The notes beneath the pieces were generated by a model. It was given only the letters and a program-made list of their open reading frames with translations, was not told where the DNA came from and did no database searches. 64,000 nt of DNA from JANPBY01 sp031430645 (GTDB lineage Bacteria > Actinomycetota > Actinomycetes > DATJPE01), in contig JANPBY010000080.1 of NCBI GenBank assembly GCA_031430645.1, positions 1 through 64,000 of the forward strand, given 5' to 3'. Positions within the stretch are counted from its first letter, which is position 1; every line of letters begins with the position of its first letter. The translations under genes were made by a program, and so were the position numbers. Shown here in pieces: positions 43,729 through 51,922 of this stretch.

Positions 43729-45348
43729 TCATCCGCGGGCCTGGGACTTGATCCGGTTGGTGAGCTCGGTGACCTGGTTGTAGACGCTGCGGCGTTCAGC
43801 CATCAGCGTGCGAATCTTCCGGTCGGCATGCATCACCGTCGTGTGGTCGCGCCCACCAAACTGCTGGCCGATCTTGGGCAGGGACAGGTCCGTGAGCTCG
43901 CGGCACAGGTACATCGCGATCTGCCGGGCCGTGACGAGCACCCGGGAGCGGGAGGAGCCACAGAGGTCCTCCATGCTCAGCCCGAAGTAGGCCGCCGTCT
44001 GGGCCATGATCGTGGCCGAGGTGATCTCGGGGCCGGATGTGTCGGTGATGAGGTCCTTCAGGACGACCTCGGCGAGGGCCAGGTCGACGGGCTGCCGGTT
44101 GAGGCTGGCAAAGGCTGTCACCCGGATGAGCGCACCCTCGAGTTCGCGAATGTTGGTCGCGATCTTGCTTGCGATGTACTCCAGCACCTCCGGCGGCGCC
44201 GAGAGCCGCTCCTGGGCGGCCTTCTTGCGGAGGATGGCGATGCGGGTCTCGAGGTCGGGAGGCTGGACGTCGGTGATCAGACCCCACTCGAACCTGCTGC
44301 GCATCCGGTCCTCGAAGGCCGGCAACTGCTTGGGCGGTACGTCGCTGGTGATGACGATCTGCTTGTTGGCGTTGTGGAGGGTGTTGAAGGTATGGAAGAA
44401 CTCTTCCTGCGTCTGCACCTTGCCCTGGAAGAACTGGATGTCGTCGACCAGCAGGATGTCGACGTCGCGGTAGCGGCGCTGGAACGCCGACGCCTTGTCG
44501 TCGCGGATGGAGTTGATGAAGTCGTTGGTGAACTCCTCTGAGCTCACGTAACGCACCCGGCAGCCGTTGTAGAGGCTGCGCGCGTAGTGCCCGATCGCGT
44601 GCAGCAGGTGAGTCTTGCCGAGTCCGCTCTCGCCGTAGATGAACAGCGGGTTGTATGCCTTGGCCGGCGCTTCGGCTACCGCCACGGCCGCCGCATGCGC
44701 GAACCTGTTGCTCGAGCCGATGACGAAGGTGTCGAAGGTGTATTTGTCGTTGAGCCGGCTCTGCTCGGCGTCACGGCGCGTGCTCGGCTGCCCAGCGCCG
44801 GGACGGACGCTTGGTTCGTAGATGTCTCCGGCTTCCTGGGCGCGCGACGTGCTCTCGCGCACGTCGGTCTGCCGACGTTCCCCGGGGAAGGTGGTGACTG
44901 CATCAAGCTGGTAGGCGAAGGTGGCATCGGCGACCTGGTCGGTGAGGTCTTCGAGGGAGCCTCGCTCGGAAGGGGCCCCGCCGCCCGCAGCATCAGGATC
45001 AACGGTGACCGCGATAGCCACGTCGCGGCCCAGCTCAATCGATAGGGCGCGGGTCAGCGTGGGGCGCAGGCGGTTCTCGATGACGTCCCGGGCGAACTCG
45101 TTCGGCGCGGCGATGATGATCGCGTCGCCAACGACGGCCATCGGACGCGTCAAGCGCAGGAACGCGCTGTGCTGGGCGGAGACGTCCTGCAGCCCGGCGA
45201 GGGTGCGGGTCCAGATCGCAGCGAGGTCCTCGGGTGCTTCTACCTGTGGGCTCGTTGGTTCGTCGACCACGAGCGGGCGCGCAGCGTCGCCATCGGCTGG
45301 CTCGAGCAACGATGTGCTGGCGGAGGTGAATGGAACGGTCGGCTGCAC
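43729..45348 (-). CDS. dnaA: Chromosomal replication initiator DnaA
   Basis: 539 aa from GTG 45348, which has AAGGGGG ahead; a start at 45432 is possible but would read through the 16-bp repeats. Domain I (DLAAIWTRTLAGLQDVSAQHSAFLRLTRPMAVVGDAIIIAAPNEFARDVIE), disordered domain II (Ala/Pro/Glu-rich, about 130-210), AAA+ domain III with KYTFDTFVIGSSNRFAHAA, Walker A GESGLGKTHLLHAIG, Walker B LLVDDIQFFQG, and domain IV ending LTDLSLPKIGQQFGGRDHTTVMHADRKI, the DnaA-box reader. First gene of the leftward block. Confidence 0.97.
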   Translation of the reverse strand: MQPTVPFTSASTSLLEPADGDAARPLVVDEPTSPQVEAPEDLAAIWTRTLAGLQDVSAQHSAFLRLTRPMAVVGDAIIIAAPNEFARDVIENRLRPTLTRALSIELGRDVAIAVTVDPDAAGGGAPSERGSLEDLTDQVADATFAYQLDAVTTFPGERRQTDVRESTSRAQEAGDIYEPSVRPGAGQPSTRRDAEQSRLNDKYTFDTFVIGSSNRFAHAAAVAVAEAPAKAYNPLFIYGESGLGKTHLLHAIGHYARSLYNGCRVRYVSSEEFTNDFINSIRDDKASAFQRRYRDVDILLVDDIQFFQGKVQTQEEFFHTFNTLHNANKQIVITSDVPPKQLPAFEDRMRSRFEWGLITDVQPPDLETRIAILRKKAAQERLSAPPEVLEYIASKIATNIRELEGALIRVTAFASLNRQPVDLALAEVVLKDLITDTSGPEITSATIMAQTAAYFGLSMEDLCGSSRSRVLVTARQIAMYLCRELTDLSLPKIGQQFGGRDHTTVMHADRKIRTLMAERRSVYNQVTELTNRIKSQARG

Positions 45349-45879
45349 CGTGGGGCCCCCTTCGAGGGTGCGTGAGCGTGTGTCATCGATCTGCGTGGCG
45401 GGGGAAGTGCATCCACACGGGTATCCGTTCACACGGGTATCCGTTCACACGGGTTTCATCCACACCGTCGTCCACAGGGTGTGTACGGCTGATGGTGGGT
45501 GTCTCGTGCGGCTACCGGAGCCGTGACCCTAGTCACCCGAGTCGGGTTCGGACAAGCCGTTGTCCACAGATCCTGGCCCAATCTCGTACGCCTTCGGCGT
45601 GTCGCGCCCTGCCGGGGGAGTCGTTGGGCCACTCTGGGGGGTTACTTTCTGGCTGTTTGTGGCCCTCGATTGCGGGCGCTGCGGACGTCGACGGTTTGAC
45701 CGTGCTCGGGGTGCCGCCGTACCGTGGCACGTCGGTCTCGGTTGACGGCTGGTGTCGTATGCCTGTCGCGCCTCGCGCGCGGGTGTCCGGTGGCAGCCGT
45801 CGGTCGCCAGTCTGGCCATCCCTTCCTACGTGCCGAAGGCCCGTTCAGCCCCGTTCGTTCCCGAATTCCGGAGTCTCCA
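45349..45879. other. dnaA-rpmH intergenic region with iteron-like repeats and DnaA-box-like sequences
   Basis: 531 bp, no gene recognised. It holds the dnaA and rpmH promoters. A 16-bp unit TATCCGTTCACACGGG occurs at 45422-45437 and 45438-45453, with diverged flanking units (GCATCCACACGGG before, TTTCATCCACACC after). DnaA-box-like sequences: TCATCCACA 45456-45464, TCGTCCACA 45468-45476 and a near-perfect TTGTCCACA 45560-45568. The rest, 45600-45879, shows nothing else I can interpret. Confidence 0.65.
45408..45464. repeat. 16-bp iteron-like tandem repeat upstream of dnaA
   Basis: Two exact copies of TATCCGTTCACACGGG with degenerate copies on each side, 75-105 bp before the chosen dnaA start. 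Each carries CACA; the flanking units carry ATCCACA, a DnaA-box core. Confidence 0.85.
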
Positions 45880-46017
45880 GTGAGCAAGCGCACCTATCAG
45901 CCGAACAACCGTCGGCGGGCCAAAACCCACGGCTTCCGGCTGCGGATGCGGACCCGCGCCGGCCGGGCGATCCTGGGCGACCGTCGTCGCAAGGGCCGCT
46001 CGGAGCTCTCGGCCTGA
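45880..46017 (+). CDS. rpmH: 50S ribosomal protein L34
   Basis: 45 aa, GTG start. Sequence begins VSKRTYQPNNRRRAKTHGFR and continues LRMRTRAGRAILGDRRRKGR, nearly invariant in L34. Starts the rightward block with rnpA 16 bp downstream; too short to be found by length alone but unmistakable. Confidence 0.98.
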   Translation: MSKRTYQPNNRRRAKTHGFRLRMRTRAGRAILGDRRRKGRSELSA

Positions 46018-46033
46018 CGAGCGCGGCCCGTCC

Positions 46034-46453
46034 GTGCTCCCCGCCCCGCACCGCATGACCCGCCGCGACGACTTTGGTCGCGCGGTTCGTGCTGGGCGTC
46101 GTGCGGGGCGACCTACGGTGGTGGCTCATCTCCAGCTCAGCCCCACGGCCGCAACGACGCAGCCGGCTCGAGTCGGCCTGGTCGTCTCCAAGGCCGTCGG
46201 TGGTGCGGTGACCCGCAATCAGGTGAGCCGGCGTTTGCGTCATCAGATGCAGACCAGGGTGTCGCGTCTGGCGTCTGGGTCGCTCCTGGTGCTTCGGGCC
46301 CAGCCCGCCGCGGCGTCGGCCAGCTCGGAGCTGCTTGGCGCTGACCTCGACCGAGTGCTCGACCGAATGCTCGACCAGGGGCTCACAGGAACCTCCGAGC
46401 CGACTGATCGCCGCAACCTCCGTCCCCATCCGGGACCCGGGGCGCGAAGATGA
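46034..46453 (+). CDS. rnpA: Ribonuclease P protein component
   Basis: 139 aa, GTG start. Basic protein subunit of RNase P, which trims the 5' end of pre-tRNAs. HRMTRRDDFGRAVRAGRRAGRPTVVAHL, RVGLVVSKAVGGAVTRNQVSRRLRHQ (the RNR-type motif), then LVLRAQPAAASASSELLGADL. The C-terminal part has LDRVLDRMLDQGL from a 12-bp tandem repeat (46346-46381) and a disordered tail. ATGA overlap with yidD. Confidence 0.96.
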   Translation: MLPAPHRMTRRDDFGRAVRAGRRAGRPTVVAHLQLSPTAATTQPARVGLVVSKAVGGAVTRNQVSRRLRHQMQTRVSRLASGSLLVLRAQPAAASASSELLGADLDRVLDRMLDQGLTGTSEPTDRRNLRPHPGPGARR

Positions 46454-46737
46454 GCGAGGCCACGATCGTCGAGGTCAGCCGCGCCAGCCTTGGCGCCCGA
46501 GTGGTGCGAGCACCGTTCTTGGCCCTCATCGTGGCCTACCAGCGGGTGGTCTCGCCCTGGACCTCGAGCTCGTGCCGCTATTACCCCTCCTGCTCGGCCT
46601 ACGCCTATCAGGCGATCGCGGCGCACGGCGTGCTTCGCGGCAGCTGGCTCGGCGGTCGACGGCTGCTCCGGTGTCACCCATGGGCTGCCGGTGGTCCCGA
46701 CCCCGTCCCCTCCAACCAAGACTCTCGAGGAGCCTGA
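46450..46737 (+). CDS. yidD: YidD membrane-protein insertion factor
   Basis: 95 aa. Signature ALIVAYQRVVSPWTSSSCRYYPSCSAYAYQAIAAHGVLRGSWLGGRRLLRCHPWAAGGPDPVP, with the conserved Cys residues and YYPSCS motif. Acts with YidC in membrane protein insertion; amphipathic, peripheral. Overlaps rnpA by 4 bp and precedes yidC by 3 bp. Confidence 0.96.
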   Translation: MSEATIVEVSRASLGARVVRAPFLALIVAYQRVVSPWTSSSCRYYPSCSAYAYQAIAAHGVLRGSWLGGRRLLRCHPWAAGGPDPVPSNQDSRGA

Positions 46738-46740
46738 GCC

Positions 46741-47745
46741 GTGGGTCTACTGAACCCGCTCTACAACGCGGTCTCGTGGGTGCTGTTGCGCTTCCACGAC
46801 CTGTGGAGTCAAATCTTTGCCCCCACGAGCGGTACTGCCTGGGGATTGTCCATCGTCGGTCTCGTGGTCGTGCTCCGAATCCTGCTCTTCCCGTTGTTCG
46901 TCAAGCAGATCAAGGCCCAGCGCGGACTTCAACAGCTGCAGCCGCAGATGAAGGAGATCCAGAAAAAGTACAAGGACGACCGGCAGAAGCAGTCCGAAGA
47001 GATGATGAAGCTCTACAAGGACACCGGAACCAACCCACTGTCCTCGTGCTTGCCCATCATCGTGCAAGCACCGTTCTTCTTCGCGCTCTTCCACGTGCTC
47101 AACGAGGTGTCCAAGGGCAACACCGTCGGGGTGATGACCCAGGTCAACGTGGAGTCGATGCGGCAGGCGACGATCTTCGGTGCGCCGATCTACGAGACGT
47201 TCACCAAAGCCACCGAACTCGACGTCAAGATCGTTGCGGCGACGATGATCTTGTTGATGACCGCGTCGACGTTCATCACTCAGCGCCAGCTGATGGTCAA
47301 GAACATGCCGGTTGGCGTGGACAACCCGATGGCGCAGCAGCAGAAGATCCTGCTGTACGTCTTCCCGGTCATGTTCGCCGTCTTCGGCATCAACTTCCCG
47401 ATTGGTGTCCTCATCTACTGGCTGACCACCAACGTCTGGACGATGGGTCAGCAGTTCTGGGTGATCAGGCGCAACCCCACCCCAGGATCGGCAGCCTGGG
47501 AGGATCTGGAGTTACGCAAGCGGGCCAAGGCCATCAGCCGAGGCGAACCGATCCCGGTCCCTGAGGTGCCGGTTGCTCCTCCAGTGGTGCGCGCTCAACC
47601 CAAGCGGCAGTCCAAGAGCCAACGCAAGGGTGGCAGTCGCAGCCCCGCCGCTTCCGGCGATGCGGCATCCGTCGAGAGCCCTGATCCCCCTGATCCCCCT
47701 GATCCCCCCAAGACCGTCGGTACCCCCGACGAGGAGACCCCGTGA
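46741..47745 (+). CDS. yidC: YidC/Oxa1 membrane insertase
   Basis: 334 aa, GTG start. Gram-positive type without the large periplasmic domain. Helices: WGLSIVGLVVVLRILLFPLFVKQIKAQRGLQQLQPQMKEIQKKYKDDRQKQSEEMMKLYKDTGTNPLSSCLPIIVQAPFFFALFHVL, then further ones near 160-185, 210-245. The hydrophilic-groove Arg in VLRILL is present. The C-terminal 80 residues are basic and Pro-rich, ending with PDPPDPPDPPK from a 9-bp triple repeat (47682-47708). Precedes khpB with 4-bp overlap. Confidence 0.95.
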   Translation: MGLLNPLYNAVSWVLLRFHDLWSQIFAPTSGTAWGLSIVGLVVVLRILLFPLFVKQIKAQRGLQQLQPQMKEIQKKYKDDRQKQSEEMMKLYKDTGTNPLSSCLPIIVQAPFFFALFHVLNEVSKGNTVGVMTQVNVESMRQATIFGAPIYETFTKATELDVKIVAATMILLMTASTFITQRQLMVKNMPVGVDNPMAQQQKILLYVFPVMFAVFGINFPIGVLIYWLTTNVWTMGQQFWVIRRNPTPGSAAWEDLELRKRAKAISRGEPIPVPEVPVAPPVVRAQPKRQSKSQRKGGSRSPAASGDAASVESPDPPDPPDPPKTVGTPDEETP

Positions 47746-48344
47746 CCCCGGAGCGAACCGTGACTGAAGAGACGACCGTTATGGACGAGCTGACTGAGCC
47801 GACTGAATCCGATGCGACTGAATCCGATGCGACTGGATCCGACGACGCCGAGGCGGAGGAACGCACCGCTGTCCCCGCCGTATCAGCGGCACAACGCCTG
47901 GAGAACGAGGGCGACATCGCTGCGGACTACCTCGAGGGCTTGCTCGACATCGCCGACCTCGACGGTGACATCGACATGGATGTCGAGGGAGACCGCGCCA
48001 TGGTCTCGATTGTCGGGACGAATATCACCGAGTTGGTGGGCCGGAACGGTGAGGTCCTTGACGCGCTCCAAGAACTCACCCGGCTCGCGGTCCTCCGGGA
48101 GACCGGCGAGCGGAGCCGTTTGATGCTTGATGTGGCGGGCCACCGCGCCCGACTGCGTGAGGAGCTCACGGTGCGCGGCACGAAGGCCGCCGAGGACGCC
48201 CGCGCGAGTGGTGAACCGGTGCGGCTGGTCCCGATGACCCCCTTTGAGCGGAAGATCGTGCACGACGCTGTCGCTGCCGCCGGGCTCACCAGTGAGTCCG
48301 AGGGTGTGGAGCCCGGTCGCTACGTCGTTGTCCTTCCCCGCTGA
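47742..48344 (+). CDS. khpB: KhpB (Jag/EloR-like) R3H-KH RNA-binding protein
   Basis: 200 aa, GTG start overlapping the yidC stop. Acidic N-terminal stretch with ESDATESDATGSD, encoded by a 15-bp repeat (47801-47845). The KH domain (DIDMDVEGDRAMVSIVGTNITELVGRNGEVLDALQELTRLAVL) is followed by the R3H domain (RLVPMTPFERKIVHDAVAAAGLTSESEGVEPGRYVVVLPR). An RNA-binding regulator of cell growth in other Gram-positives. No N-terminal Jag domain. Confidence 0.93.
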   Translation: MTPERTVTEETTVMDELTEPTESDATESDATGSDDAEAEERTAVPAVSAAQRLENEGDIAADYLEGLLDIADLDGDIDMDVEGDRAMVSIVGTNITELVGRNGEVLDALQELTRLAVLRETGERSRLMLDVAGHRARLREELTVRGTKAAEDARASGEPVRLVPMTPFERKIVHDAVAAAGLTSESEGVEPGRYVVVLPR

Positions 48345-48355
48345 GTCTGAGGCGC

Positions 48356-48371
48356 TGTTTCACGTGAAACA
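48356..48371. promoter_or_regulatory. parS site, ParB-binding palindrome
   Basis: TGTTTCACGTGAAACA is a perfect 16-bp match to the consensus parS. It lies 12 bp after the khpB stop and 10 bp before rsmG, about 1.6 kb from parB. ParB loads here for origin segregation. Confidence 0.95.
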
Positions 48372-48380
48372 GGGCTGCCC

Positions 48381-49046
48381 GTGATGGCGGCAGGCCAGGG
48401 TCCCGCGGCGGCCCTCGCTCTGCCGCCTGCCGCGGCGGCGGCGGCGTTCGGTGACCGGCTCGCACTGGCGCAGCGTTACGCCGAGTGGCTCGCGGGCGCT
48501 GGCGTCGAGCGCGGCCTGCTCGGACCCCGCGAAGTCCCCAGGCTCTGGGATCGACATCTGCTGAACTGCGTGGTCTTGGCGCCGCTCCTGGGTGAATCCG
48601 CGCTTGTGGGTGACGTCGGCAGCGGGGCCGGACTTCCCGGTATCGTCGTGGCGATCGCTCGGCCGGACCTGTCGGTCGTGCTCGTCGAACCGCTGCTTCG
48701 GCGCGCAGACTTCCTGCGCGAGGTGGTAGCCGACCTGGGCCTGTCCTCGGTCGAGGTCGTTCGTGAGCGTGCTGAACAGGCCCAAGAGCGAAACTTCGAC
48801 GTGGTGACCGCTCGCGCGGTGGCCCCGTTGACCCGTTTGCTCGGGTGGACGTTGCCGTTGTTGAGACCAGGCGGGGAGCTGCTTGCGATCAAGGGGTCTT
48901 CGGCCGCCGAGGAACTGCGGATGGCCGGTGATCTGCTCAGCCGCTGGAGGATCGAGGAGGCTCAGGTGCTGCAGGTCGGACACGGCGTGGTCGAGCCGGT
49001 GACCACGGTCGTCCGGATCCGGCTTGGGTCGGGGCGCTCCCGGTGA
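48381..49046 (+). CDS. rsmG: RsmG 16S rRNA (guanine-527-N7) methyltransferase
   Basis: 221 aa (GTG 48381 or ATG 48384). AdoMet-dependent Rossmann fold: LGPREVPRLWDRHLLNCVVLAPLL, motif I VGDVGSGAGLPGIVVAI, VVLVEPLLRRADFLREVV, ERAEQ, VVTARAVAPLTRLLGWTLPLLRPGGELLAIKG. Methylates G527 in the 530 loop; loss gives low streptomycin resistance. Precedes parA with a 4-bp GTGA overlap. Confidence 0.96.
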   Translation: MMAAGQGPAAALALPPAAAAAAFGDRLALAQRYAEWLAGAGVERGLLGPREVPRLWDRHLLNCVVLAPLLGESALVGDVGSGAGLPGIVVAIARPDLSVVLVEPLLRRADFLREVVADLGLSSVEVVRERAEQAQERNFDVVTARAVAPLTRLLGWTLPLLRPGGELLAIKGSSAAEELRMAGDLLSRWRIEEAQVLQVGHGVVEPVTTVVRIRLGSGRSR

Positions 49047-49981
49047 CTGAGGCAAGAGCGGTTTCACGTGAAACCTTTGACGCAGACCACGCAGACCACG
49101 CAGACACCCCGATCGGGCAGGCGGCGGCGACGGCCGTGCGGGTGATGGGGGGGCGAGTCGGGGAGCTGCCCCGTCCGCCCAAGACCCGGATCATCACGGT
49201 GGCCAACCAGAAGGGCGGCGTGGGAAAGACGACGAGCGCCGTCAACCTGGCTGCGGCGCTGGCTCTGCACGGCCTGGTAGTCCTCGTCCTCGACCTGGAC
49301 GCCCAGGGCAATGCGTCGACTGCCCTCGGGATTCCGCATCAGGTCGGTACGCCGAGCATCTATGAGGTCCTCGTCGACGGTTTGCCCCTCTCCTCGGTCG
49401 TCCAGGACTCCCCGGACCTCCAAGGCCTGCGGGTGGCCCCGGCCACGATCGATCTGGCCGGAGCGGAGATCGAGTTGGTGTCGCTCGTCGCCCGAGAGAC
49501 GCGCCTCGACCGGGCGCTGCGGGCCTATCTGGTCGCGGAGGCCCTGGCCGGTCGCCCGGTGGACTACGTGCTGATCGACTGCCCACCCTCATTGGGCCTG
49601 CTCACCGTGAACGCGCTCGTCGCCGGTGAGGAGGTACTCATCCCGATCCAGTGCGAGTACTACGCCTTGGAGGGTTTGGGGCAACTCGTCCGTACGATCG
49701 ACTTGATCAAGGTTCATCTGAATCCCACGCTGCACCTGTCGACCATCCTGCTGACGATGTACGACGGGCGAACCAAGCTCGCGGCCCAGGTGGCCGAAGA
49801 GGTCCGCATGCATTTCGGTAACGTCGTCCTCCCCACCGCCGTGCCGCGGTCGGTGCGGGTGTCCGAGGCGCCGAGCTTTGCCCAGACGGTGATCACGTAC
49901 GACCCCGGGTCCACGGGAGCGTTGTCCTATCTCGAGGCCGCGCGCGAACTGGCCGGTCATCAACGAGAGGAGCAGGTGTGA
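49043..49981 (+). CDS. parA: ParA chromosome-partitioning ATPase
   Basis: 312 aa, GTG start. Deviant Walker A motif VANQKGGVGKTTSAVNLAAAL; LVLDLDAQGNASTALG; LIDCPPSLGLLTVNAL; DGRTKLAAQVAEEVRMHFG; EAPSFAQTVITYDPGSTGALSYLEAARELA. The first 60 residues are an extension typical of actinobacterial ParA, containing VSRETF encoded by a parS sequence and a DADHADHAD run from a 9-bp repeat (49082-49107). It moves ParB-parS complexes. parB follows with ATG/GTG overlap of 4 bp. Confidence 0.96.
   Translation: MTEARAVSRETFDADHADHADTPIGQAAATAVRVMGGRVGELPRPPKTRIITVANQKGGVGKTTSAVNLAAALALHGLVVLVLDLDAQGNASTALGIPHQVGTPSIYEVLVDGLPLSSVVQDSPDLQGLRVAPATIDLAGAEIELVSLVARETRLDRALRAYLVAEALAGRPVDYVLIDCPPSLGLLTVNALVAGEEVLIPIQCEYYALEGLGQLVRTIDLIKVHLNPTLHLSTILLTMYDGRTKLAAQVAEEVRMHFGNVVLPTAVPRSVRVSEAPSFAQTVITYDPGSTGALSYLEAARELAGHQREEQV
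49060..49075. promoter_or_regulatory. parS site inside the parA coding region
   Basis: GGTTTCACGTGAAACC, a perfect 16-bp palindrome with the parS core GTTTCACGTGAAAC, 17 bp after the parA GTG. It also encodes residues V-S-R-E-T. Second consensus parS in the window, 700 bp from the first. Confidence 0.93.
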
Positions 49982-50955
49982 ACGCGCGACGAGGCGGACT
50001 CGGTCGGGGACTGGGTGCCCTGATCCCGAGCGGGCCCCCTGCAGAGGATGACGGTTCGTCGGCGCGTGTGCCAGCCAGCGGGGTTTCGGAGGATTCCTCG
50101 CCTGTTGCGTCTTTTGTGCTCGAGCGAGCGGCCGCGGCGCACTTCGCCGAACTACCCGTGGGGTCGATCCAGCCCAATCCCCGCCAGCCCCGGCAAATCT
50201 TTGATGAAGAGGCGCTGGCCGAACTCGTGCACAGCATCAAGGAGATCGGCCTGCTGCAGCCGGTTGTCGTTCGGCCAACCGGGCCAGGGGCGTATGAGCT
50301 GGTCATGGGCGAGCGTCGTTGGCGAGCGACTCAGGCAGCCGGCCTCGACACGATCCCCGCAATCGTCCGCGAGACCGAAGACGACGCGATGCTGCGCGAC
50401 GCCCTGCTCGAGAACCTCCATCGCAGTCAGCTCAACCCCCTCGAAGAGGCGGCGGCCTATGACCAGCTGCTCAAAGACTTCGGCTGCACTCACGACGAGC
50501 TCGCCCAGCGGATCGGCCGATCTCGGCCGCAGATCTCCAACACCATCAGACTGCTCAAGCTGTCCCCCCAGGTGCAACGCAGAGTCGCCGCCGGCGTGCT
50601 GTCAGCAGGTCACGCGAGAGCGCTGTTGGGGTTGGAAAGCCCCGAAGCCCAGGACAGGCTGGCTCAGCGAATTGTGGCCGAGGGGCTCTCGGTACGCGCG
50701 GTGGAGGAGATCGTCGCGCTCGGTGGTGATCCGACGCCAACAGCGGCGCGGGCCACGCCGCGCACGATGGTGGCCCCCGGTCTCGAGGACCTTGCCGCCC
50801 GTTTGTCGGACCGTTTGGAGACCCGGGTGCGGGTTCAACTCGGCCGAACGAAGGGTGTGGTGACGATTGAGTTCGCGAGCCTGGAAGACCTCGACCGGAT
50901 CGTCAATGTCATTGAAAGCAAGGTCATCGAAAGCGGCGTCATCGACCGGGTCTGA
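49978..50955 (+). CDS. parB: ParB chromosome-partitioning protein (CTPase, parS binder)
   Basis: 325 aa. NARRGGLGRGLGALIP start, then IQPNPRQPRQIFDEEALAELVHSIKEIGLLQPVVVRPTGPGAYELVMGERRWRATQAAGLDTIPAIV with the GERRW box and the ENLHRSQLNPLEEAAAY helix, then a parS-binding HTH (DELAQRIGRSRPQISNTIRLLKLSP). The dimerising C-terminus is DLAARLSDRLETRVRVQLGRTKGVVTIEFASLEDLDRIVNVIESKVIESGVIDRV, whose end is built from three 15-bp units (50908-50952). Overlaps the convergent ddl by 17 bp. Confidence 0.96.
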   Translation: MNARRGGLGRGLGALIPSGPPAEDDGSSARVPASGVSEDSSPVASFVLERAAAAHFAELPVGSIQPNPRQPRQIFDEEALAELVHSIKEIGLLQPVVVRPTGPGAYELVMGERRWRATQAAGLDTIPAIVRETEDDAMLRDALLENLHRSQLNPLEEAAAYDQLLKDFGCTHDELAQRIGRSRPQISNTIRLLKLSPQVQRRVAAGVLSAGHARALLGLESPEAQDRLAQRIVAEGLSVRAVEEIVALGGDPTPTAARATPRTMVAPGLEDLAARLSDRLETRVRVQLGRTKGVVTIEFASLEDLDRIVNVIESKVIESGVIDRV

Positions 50956-51922
50956 GGGCCTGCTCGACCAAGGTGCGACAGACCGTCCCCAAGTCCAGCC
51001 CCGCTGCGGCGACCGCCTGCGGCAACAACGAGGTCTCGGTCATGCCGGGAGAGACGTTGGCCTCGAGGAACCACGGCGTGCCGGCCGCGTCGACGATCAG
51101 GTCTGAGCGGGACAGGTCGCGCAGGCCCAAGGCGGCATGGGCCTCCAGTGCCACGGCTGCACACTGAGCCGCAACGGTTGCACTGAGCCGGGCGGGGGCG
51201 AAGAACTCGGTGGCGCCCGCGGTATAGCGGGCGGCATAGTCGTAGAAGCCACCGTCTGGGACCACCTCGACAGCAGGCAAGGCCATCGGTCCCTGACCGA
51301 GGTCAACCACGGACACTGCAACCTCGACTCCAGTGATCTGGGTCTCGACGAGGGCGGTGTCGGCATAGGCGAAGGCCGCGACCATCGCGGCTGGCAGGTC
51401 CTCCGCCCGGTCGACGACGGAGGCACCCAAGGCTGACCCTCCGCGGGAGGGTTTGACCATCAGGGGAAGCTTGAGCCGGGCCACCAAAGCCTCGAGGACG
51501 GCACCGGCTCCCAACTCACGAAACGTGGCGTGCGGAAGCACCACACCAGCCGGCACGGCAACCCCCCTGGCGGCGACGGTGGACTTGGCGACCGGCTTGT
51601 CAAAGGTTCCACGACAGGGTTGCGGACGTGACCCGACATAAGGGATGCCGATCAGTTCTAAGACGTCGCGGATAGCTCCGTCCTCGCCGGCCTGGCCGTG
51701 CAGGAGGGGAACCACCACGTCCGGTGGATCCGCCATGAGCGCCGGCAACAGCGCTGCGTCGGCGTCGAGTACCCGGACCTCCAGCCCGGCTCCGCGCAGG
51801 GCCTCAGCGACCCGCCGTCCGGAGCGCACCGAGACCTCACGCTCATGGGAGAGCCCGCCGGCGATGACCGCGACCGTGGGACCTGCACCAGACCCTTGAT
51901 GCATGCGTGATCTGGTGCTCAT
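50939..51922 (-). CDS. ddl: D-alanine-D-alanine ligase family protein
   Basis: 327 aa. ATP-grasp ligase for the D-Ala-D-Ala peptidoglycan dipeptide. VAVIAGGLSHEREVSVRSGRRVAEALRGAG, VPLLHGQAGEDGAIRDVLELIGIPYVGS, LPLMVKPSRGGSALGASVV, EVAVSVVDLG, DLSRSDLIVDAAGTPWFLEANVSPGMTETSLLP. The ATG overlaps the aminotransferase stop (ATGA). This second Ddl-like position near parB is common; another ddl may lie elsewhere. Its stop codon sits inside the parB repeat. Confidence 0.88.
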   Translation of the reverse strand: MSTRSRMHQGSGAGPTVAVIAGGLSHEREVSVRSGRRVAEALRGAGLEVRVLDADAALLPALMADPPDVVVPLLHGQAGEDGAIRDVLELIGIPYVGSRPQPCRGTFDKPVAKSTVAARGVAVPAGVVLPHATFRELGAGAVLEALVARLKLPLMVKPSRGGSALGASVVDRAEDLPAAMVAAFAYADTALVETQITGVEVAVSVVDLGQGPMALPAVEVVPDGGFYDYAARYTAGATEFFAPARLSATVAAQCAAVALEAHAALGLRDLSRSDLIVDAAGTPWFLEANVSPGMTETSLLPQAVAAAGLDLGTVCRTLVEQALRPGR

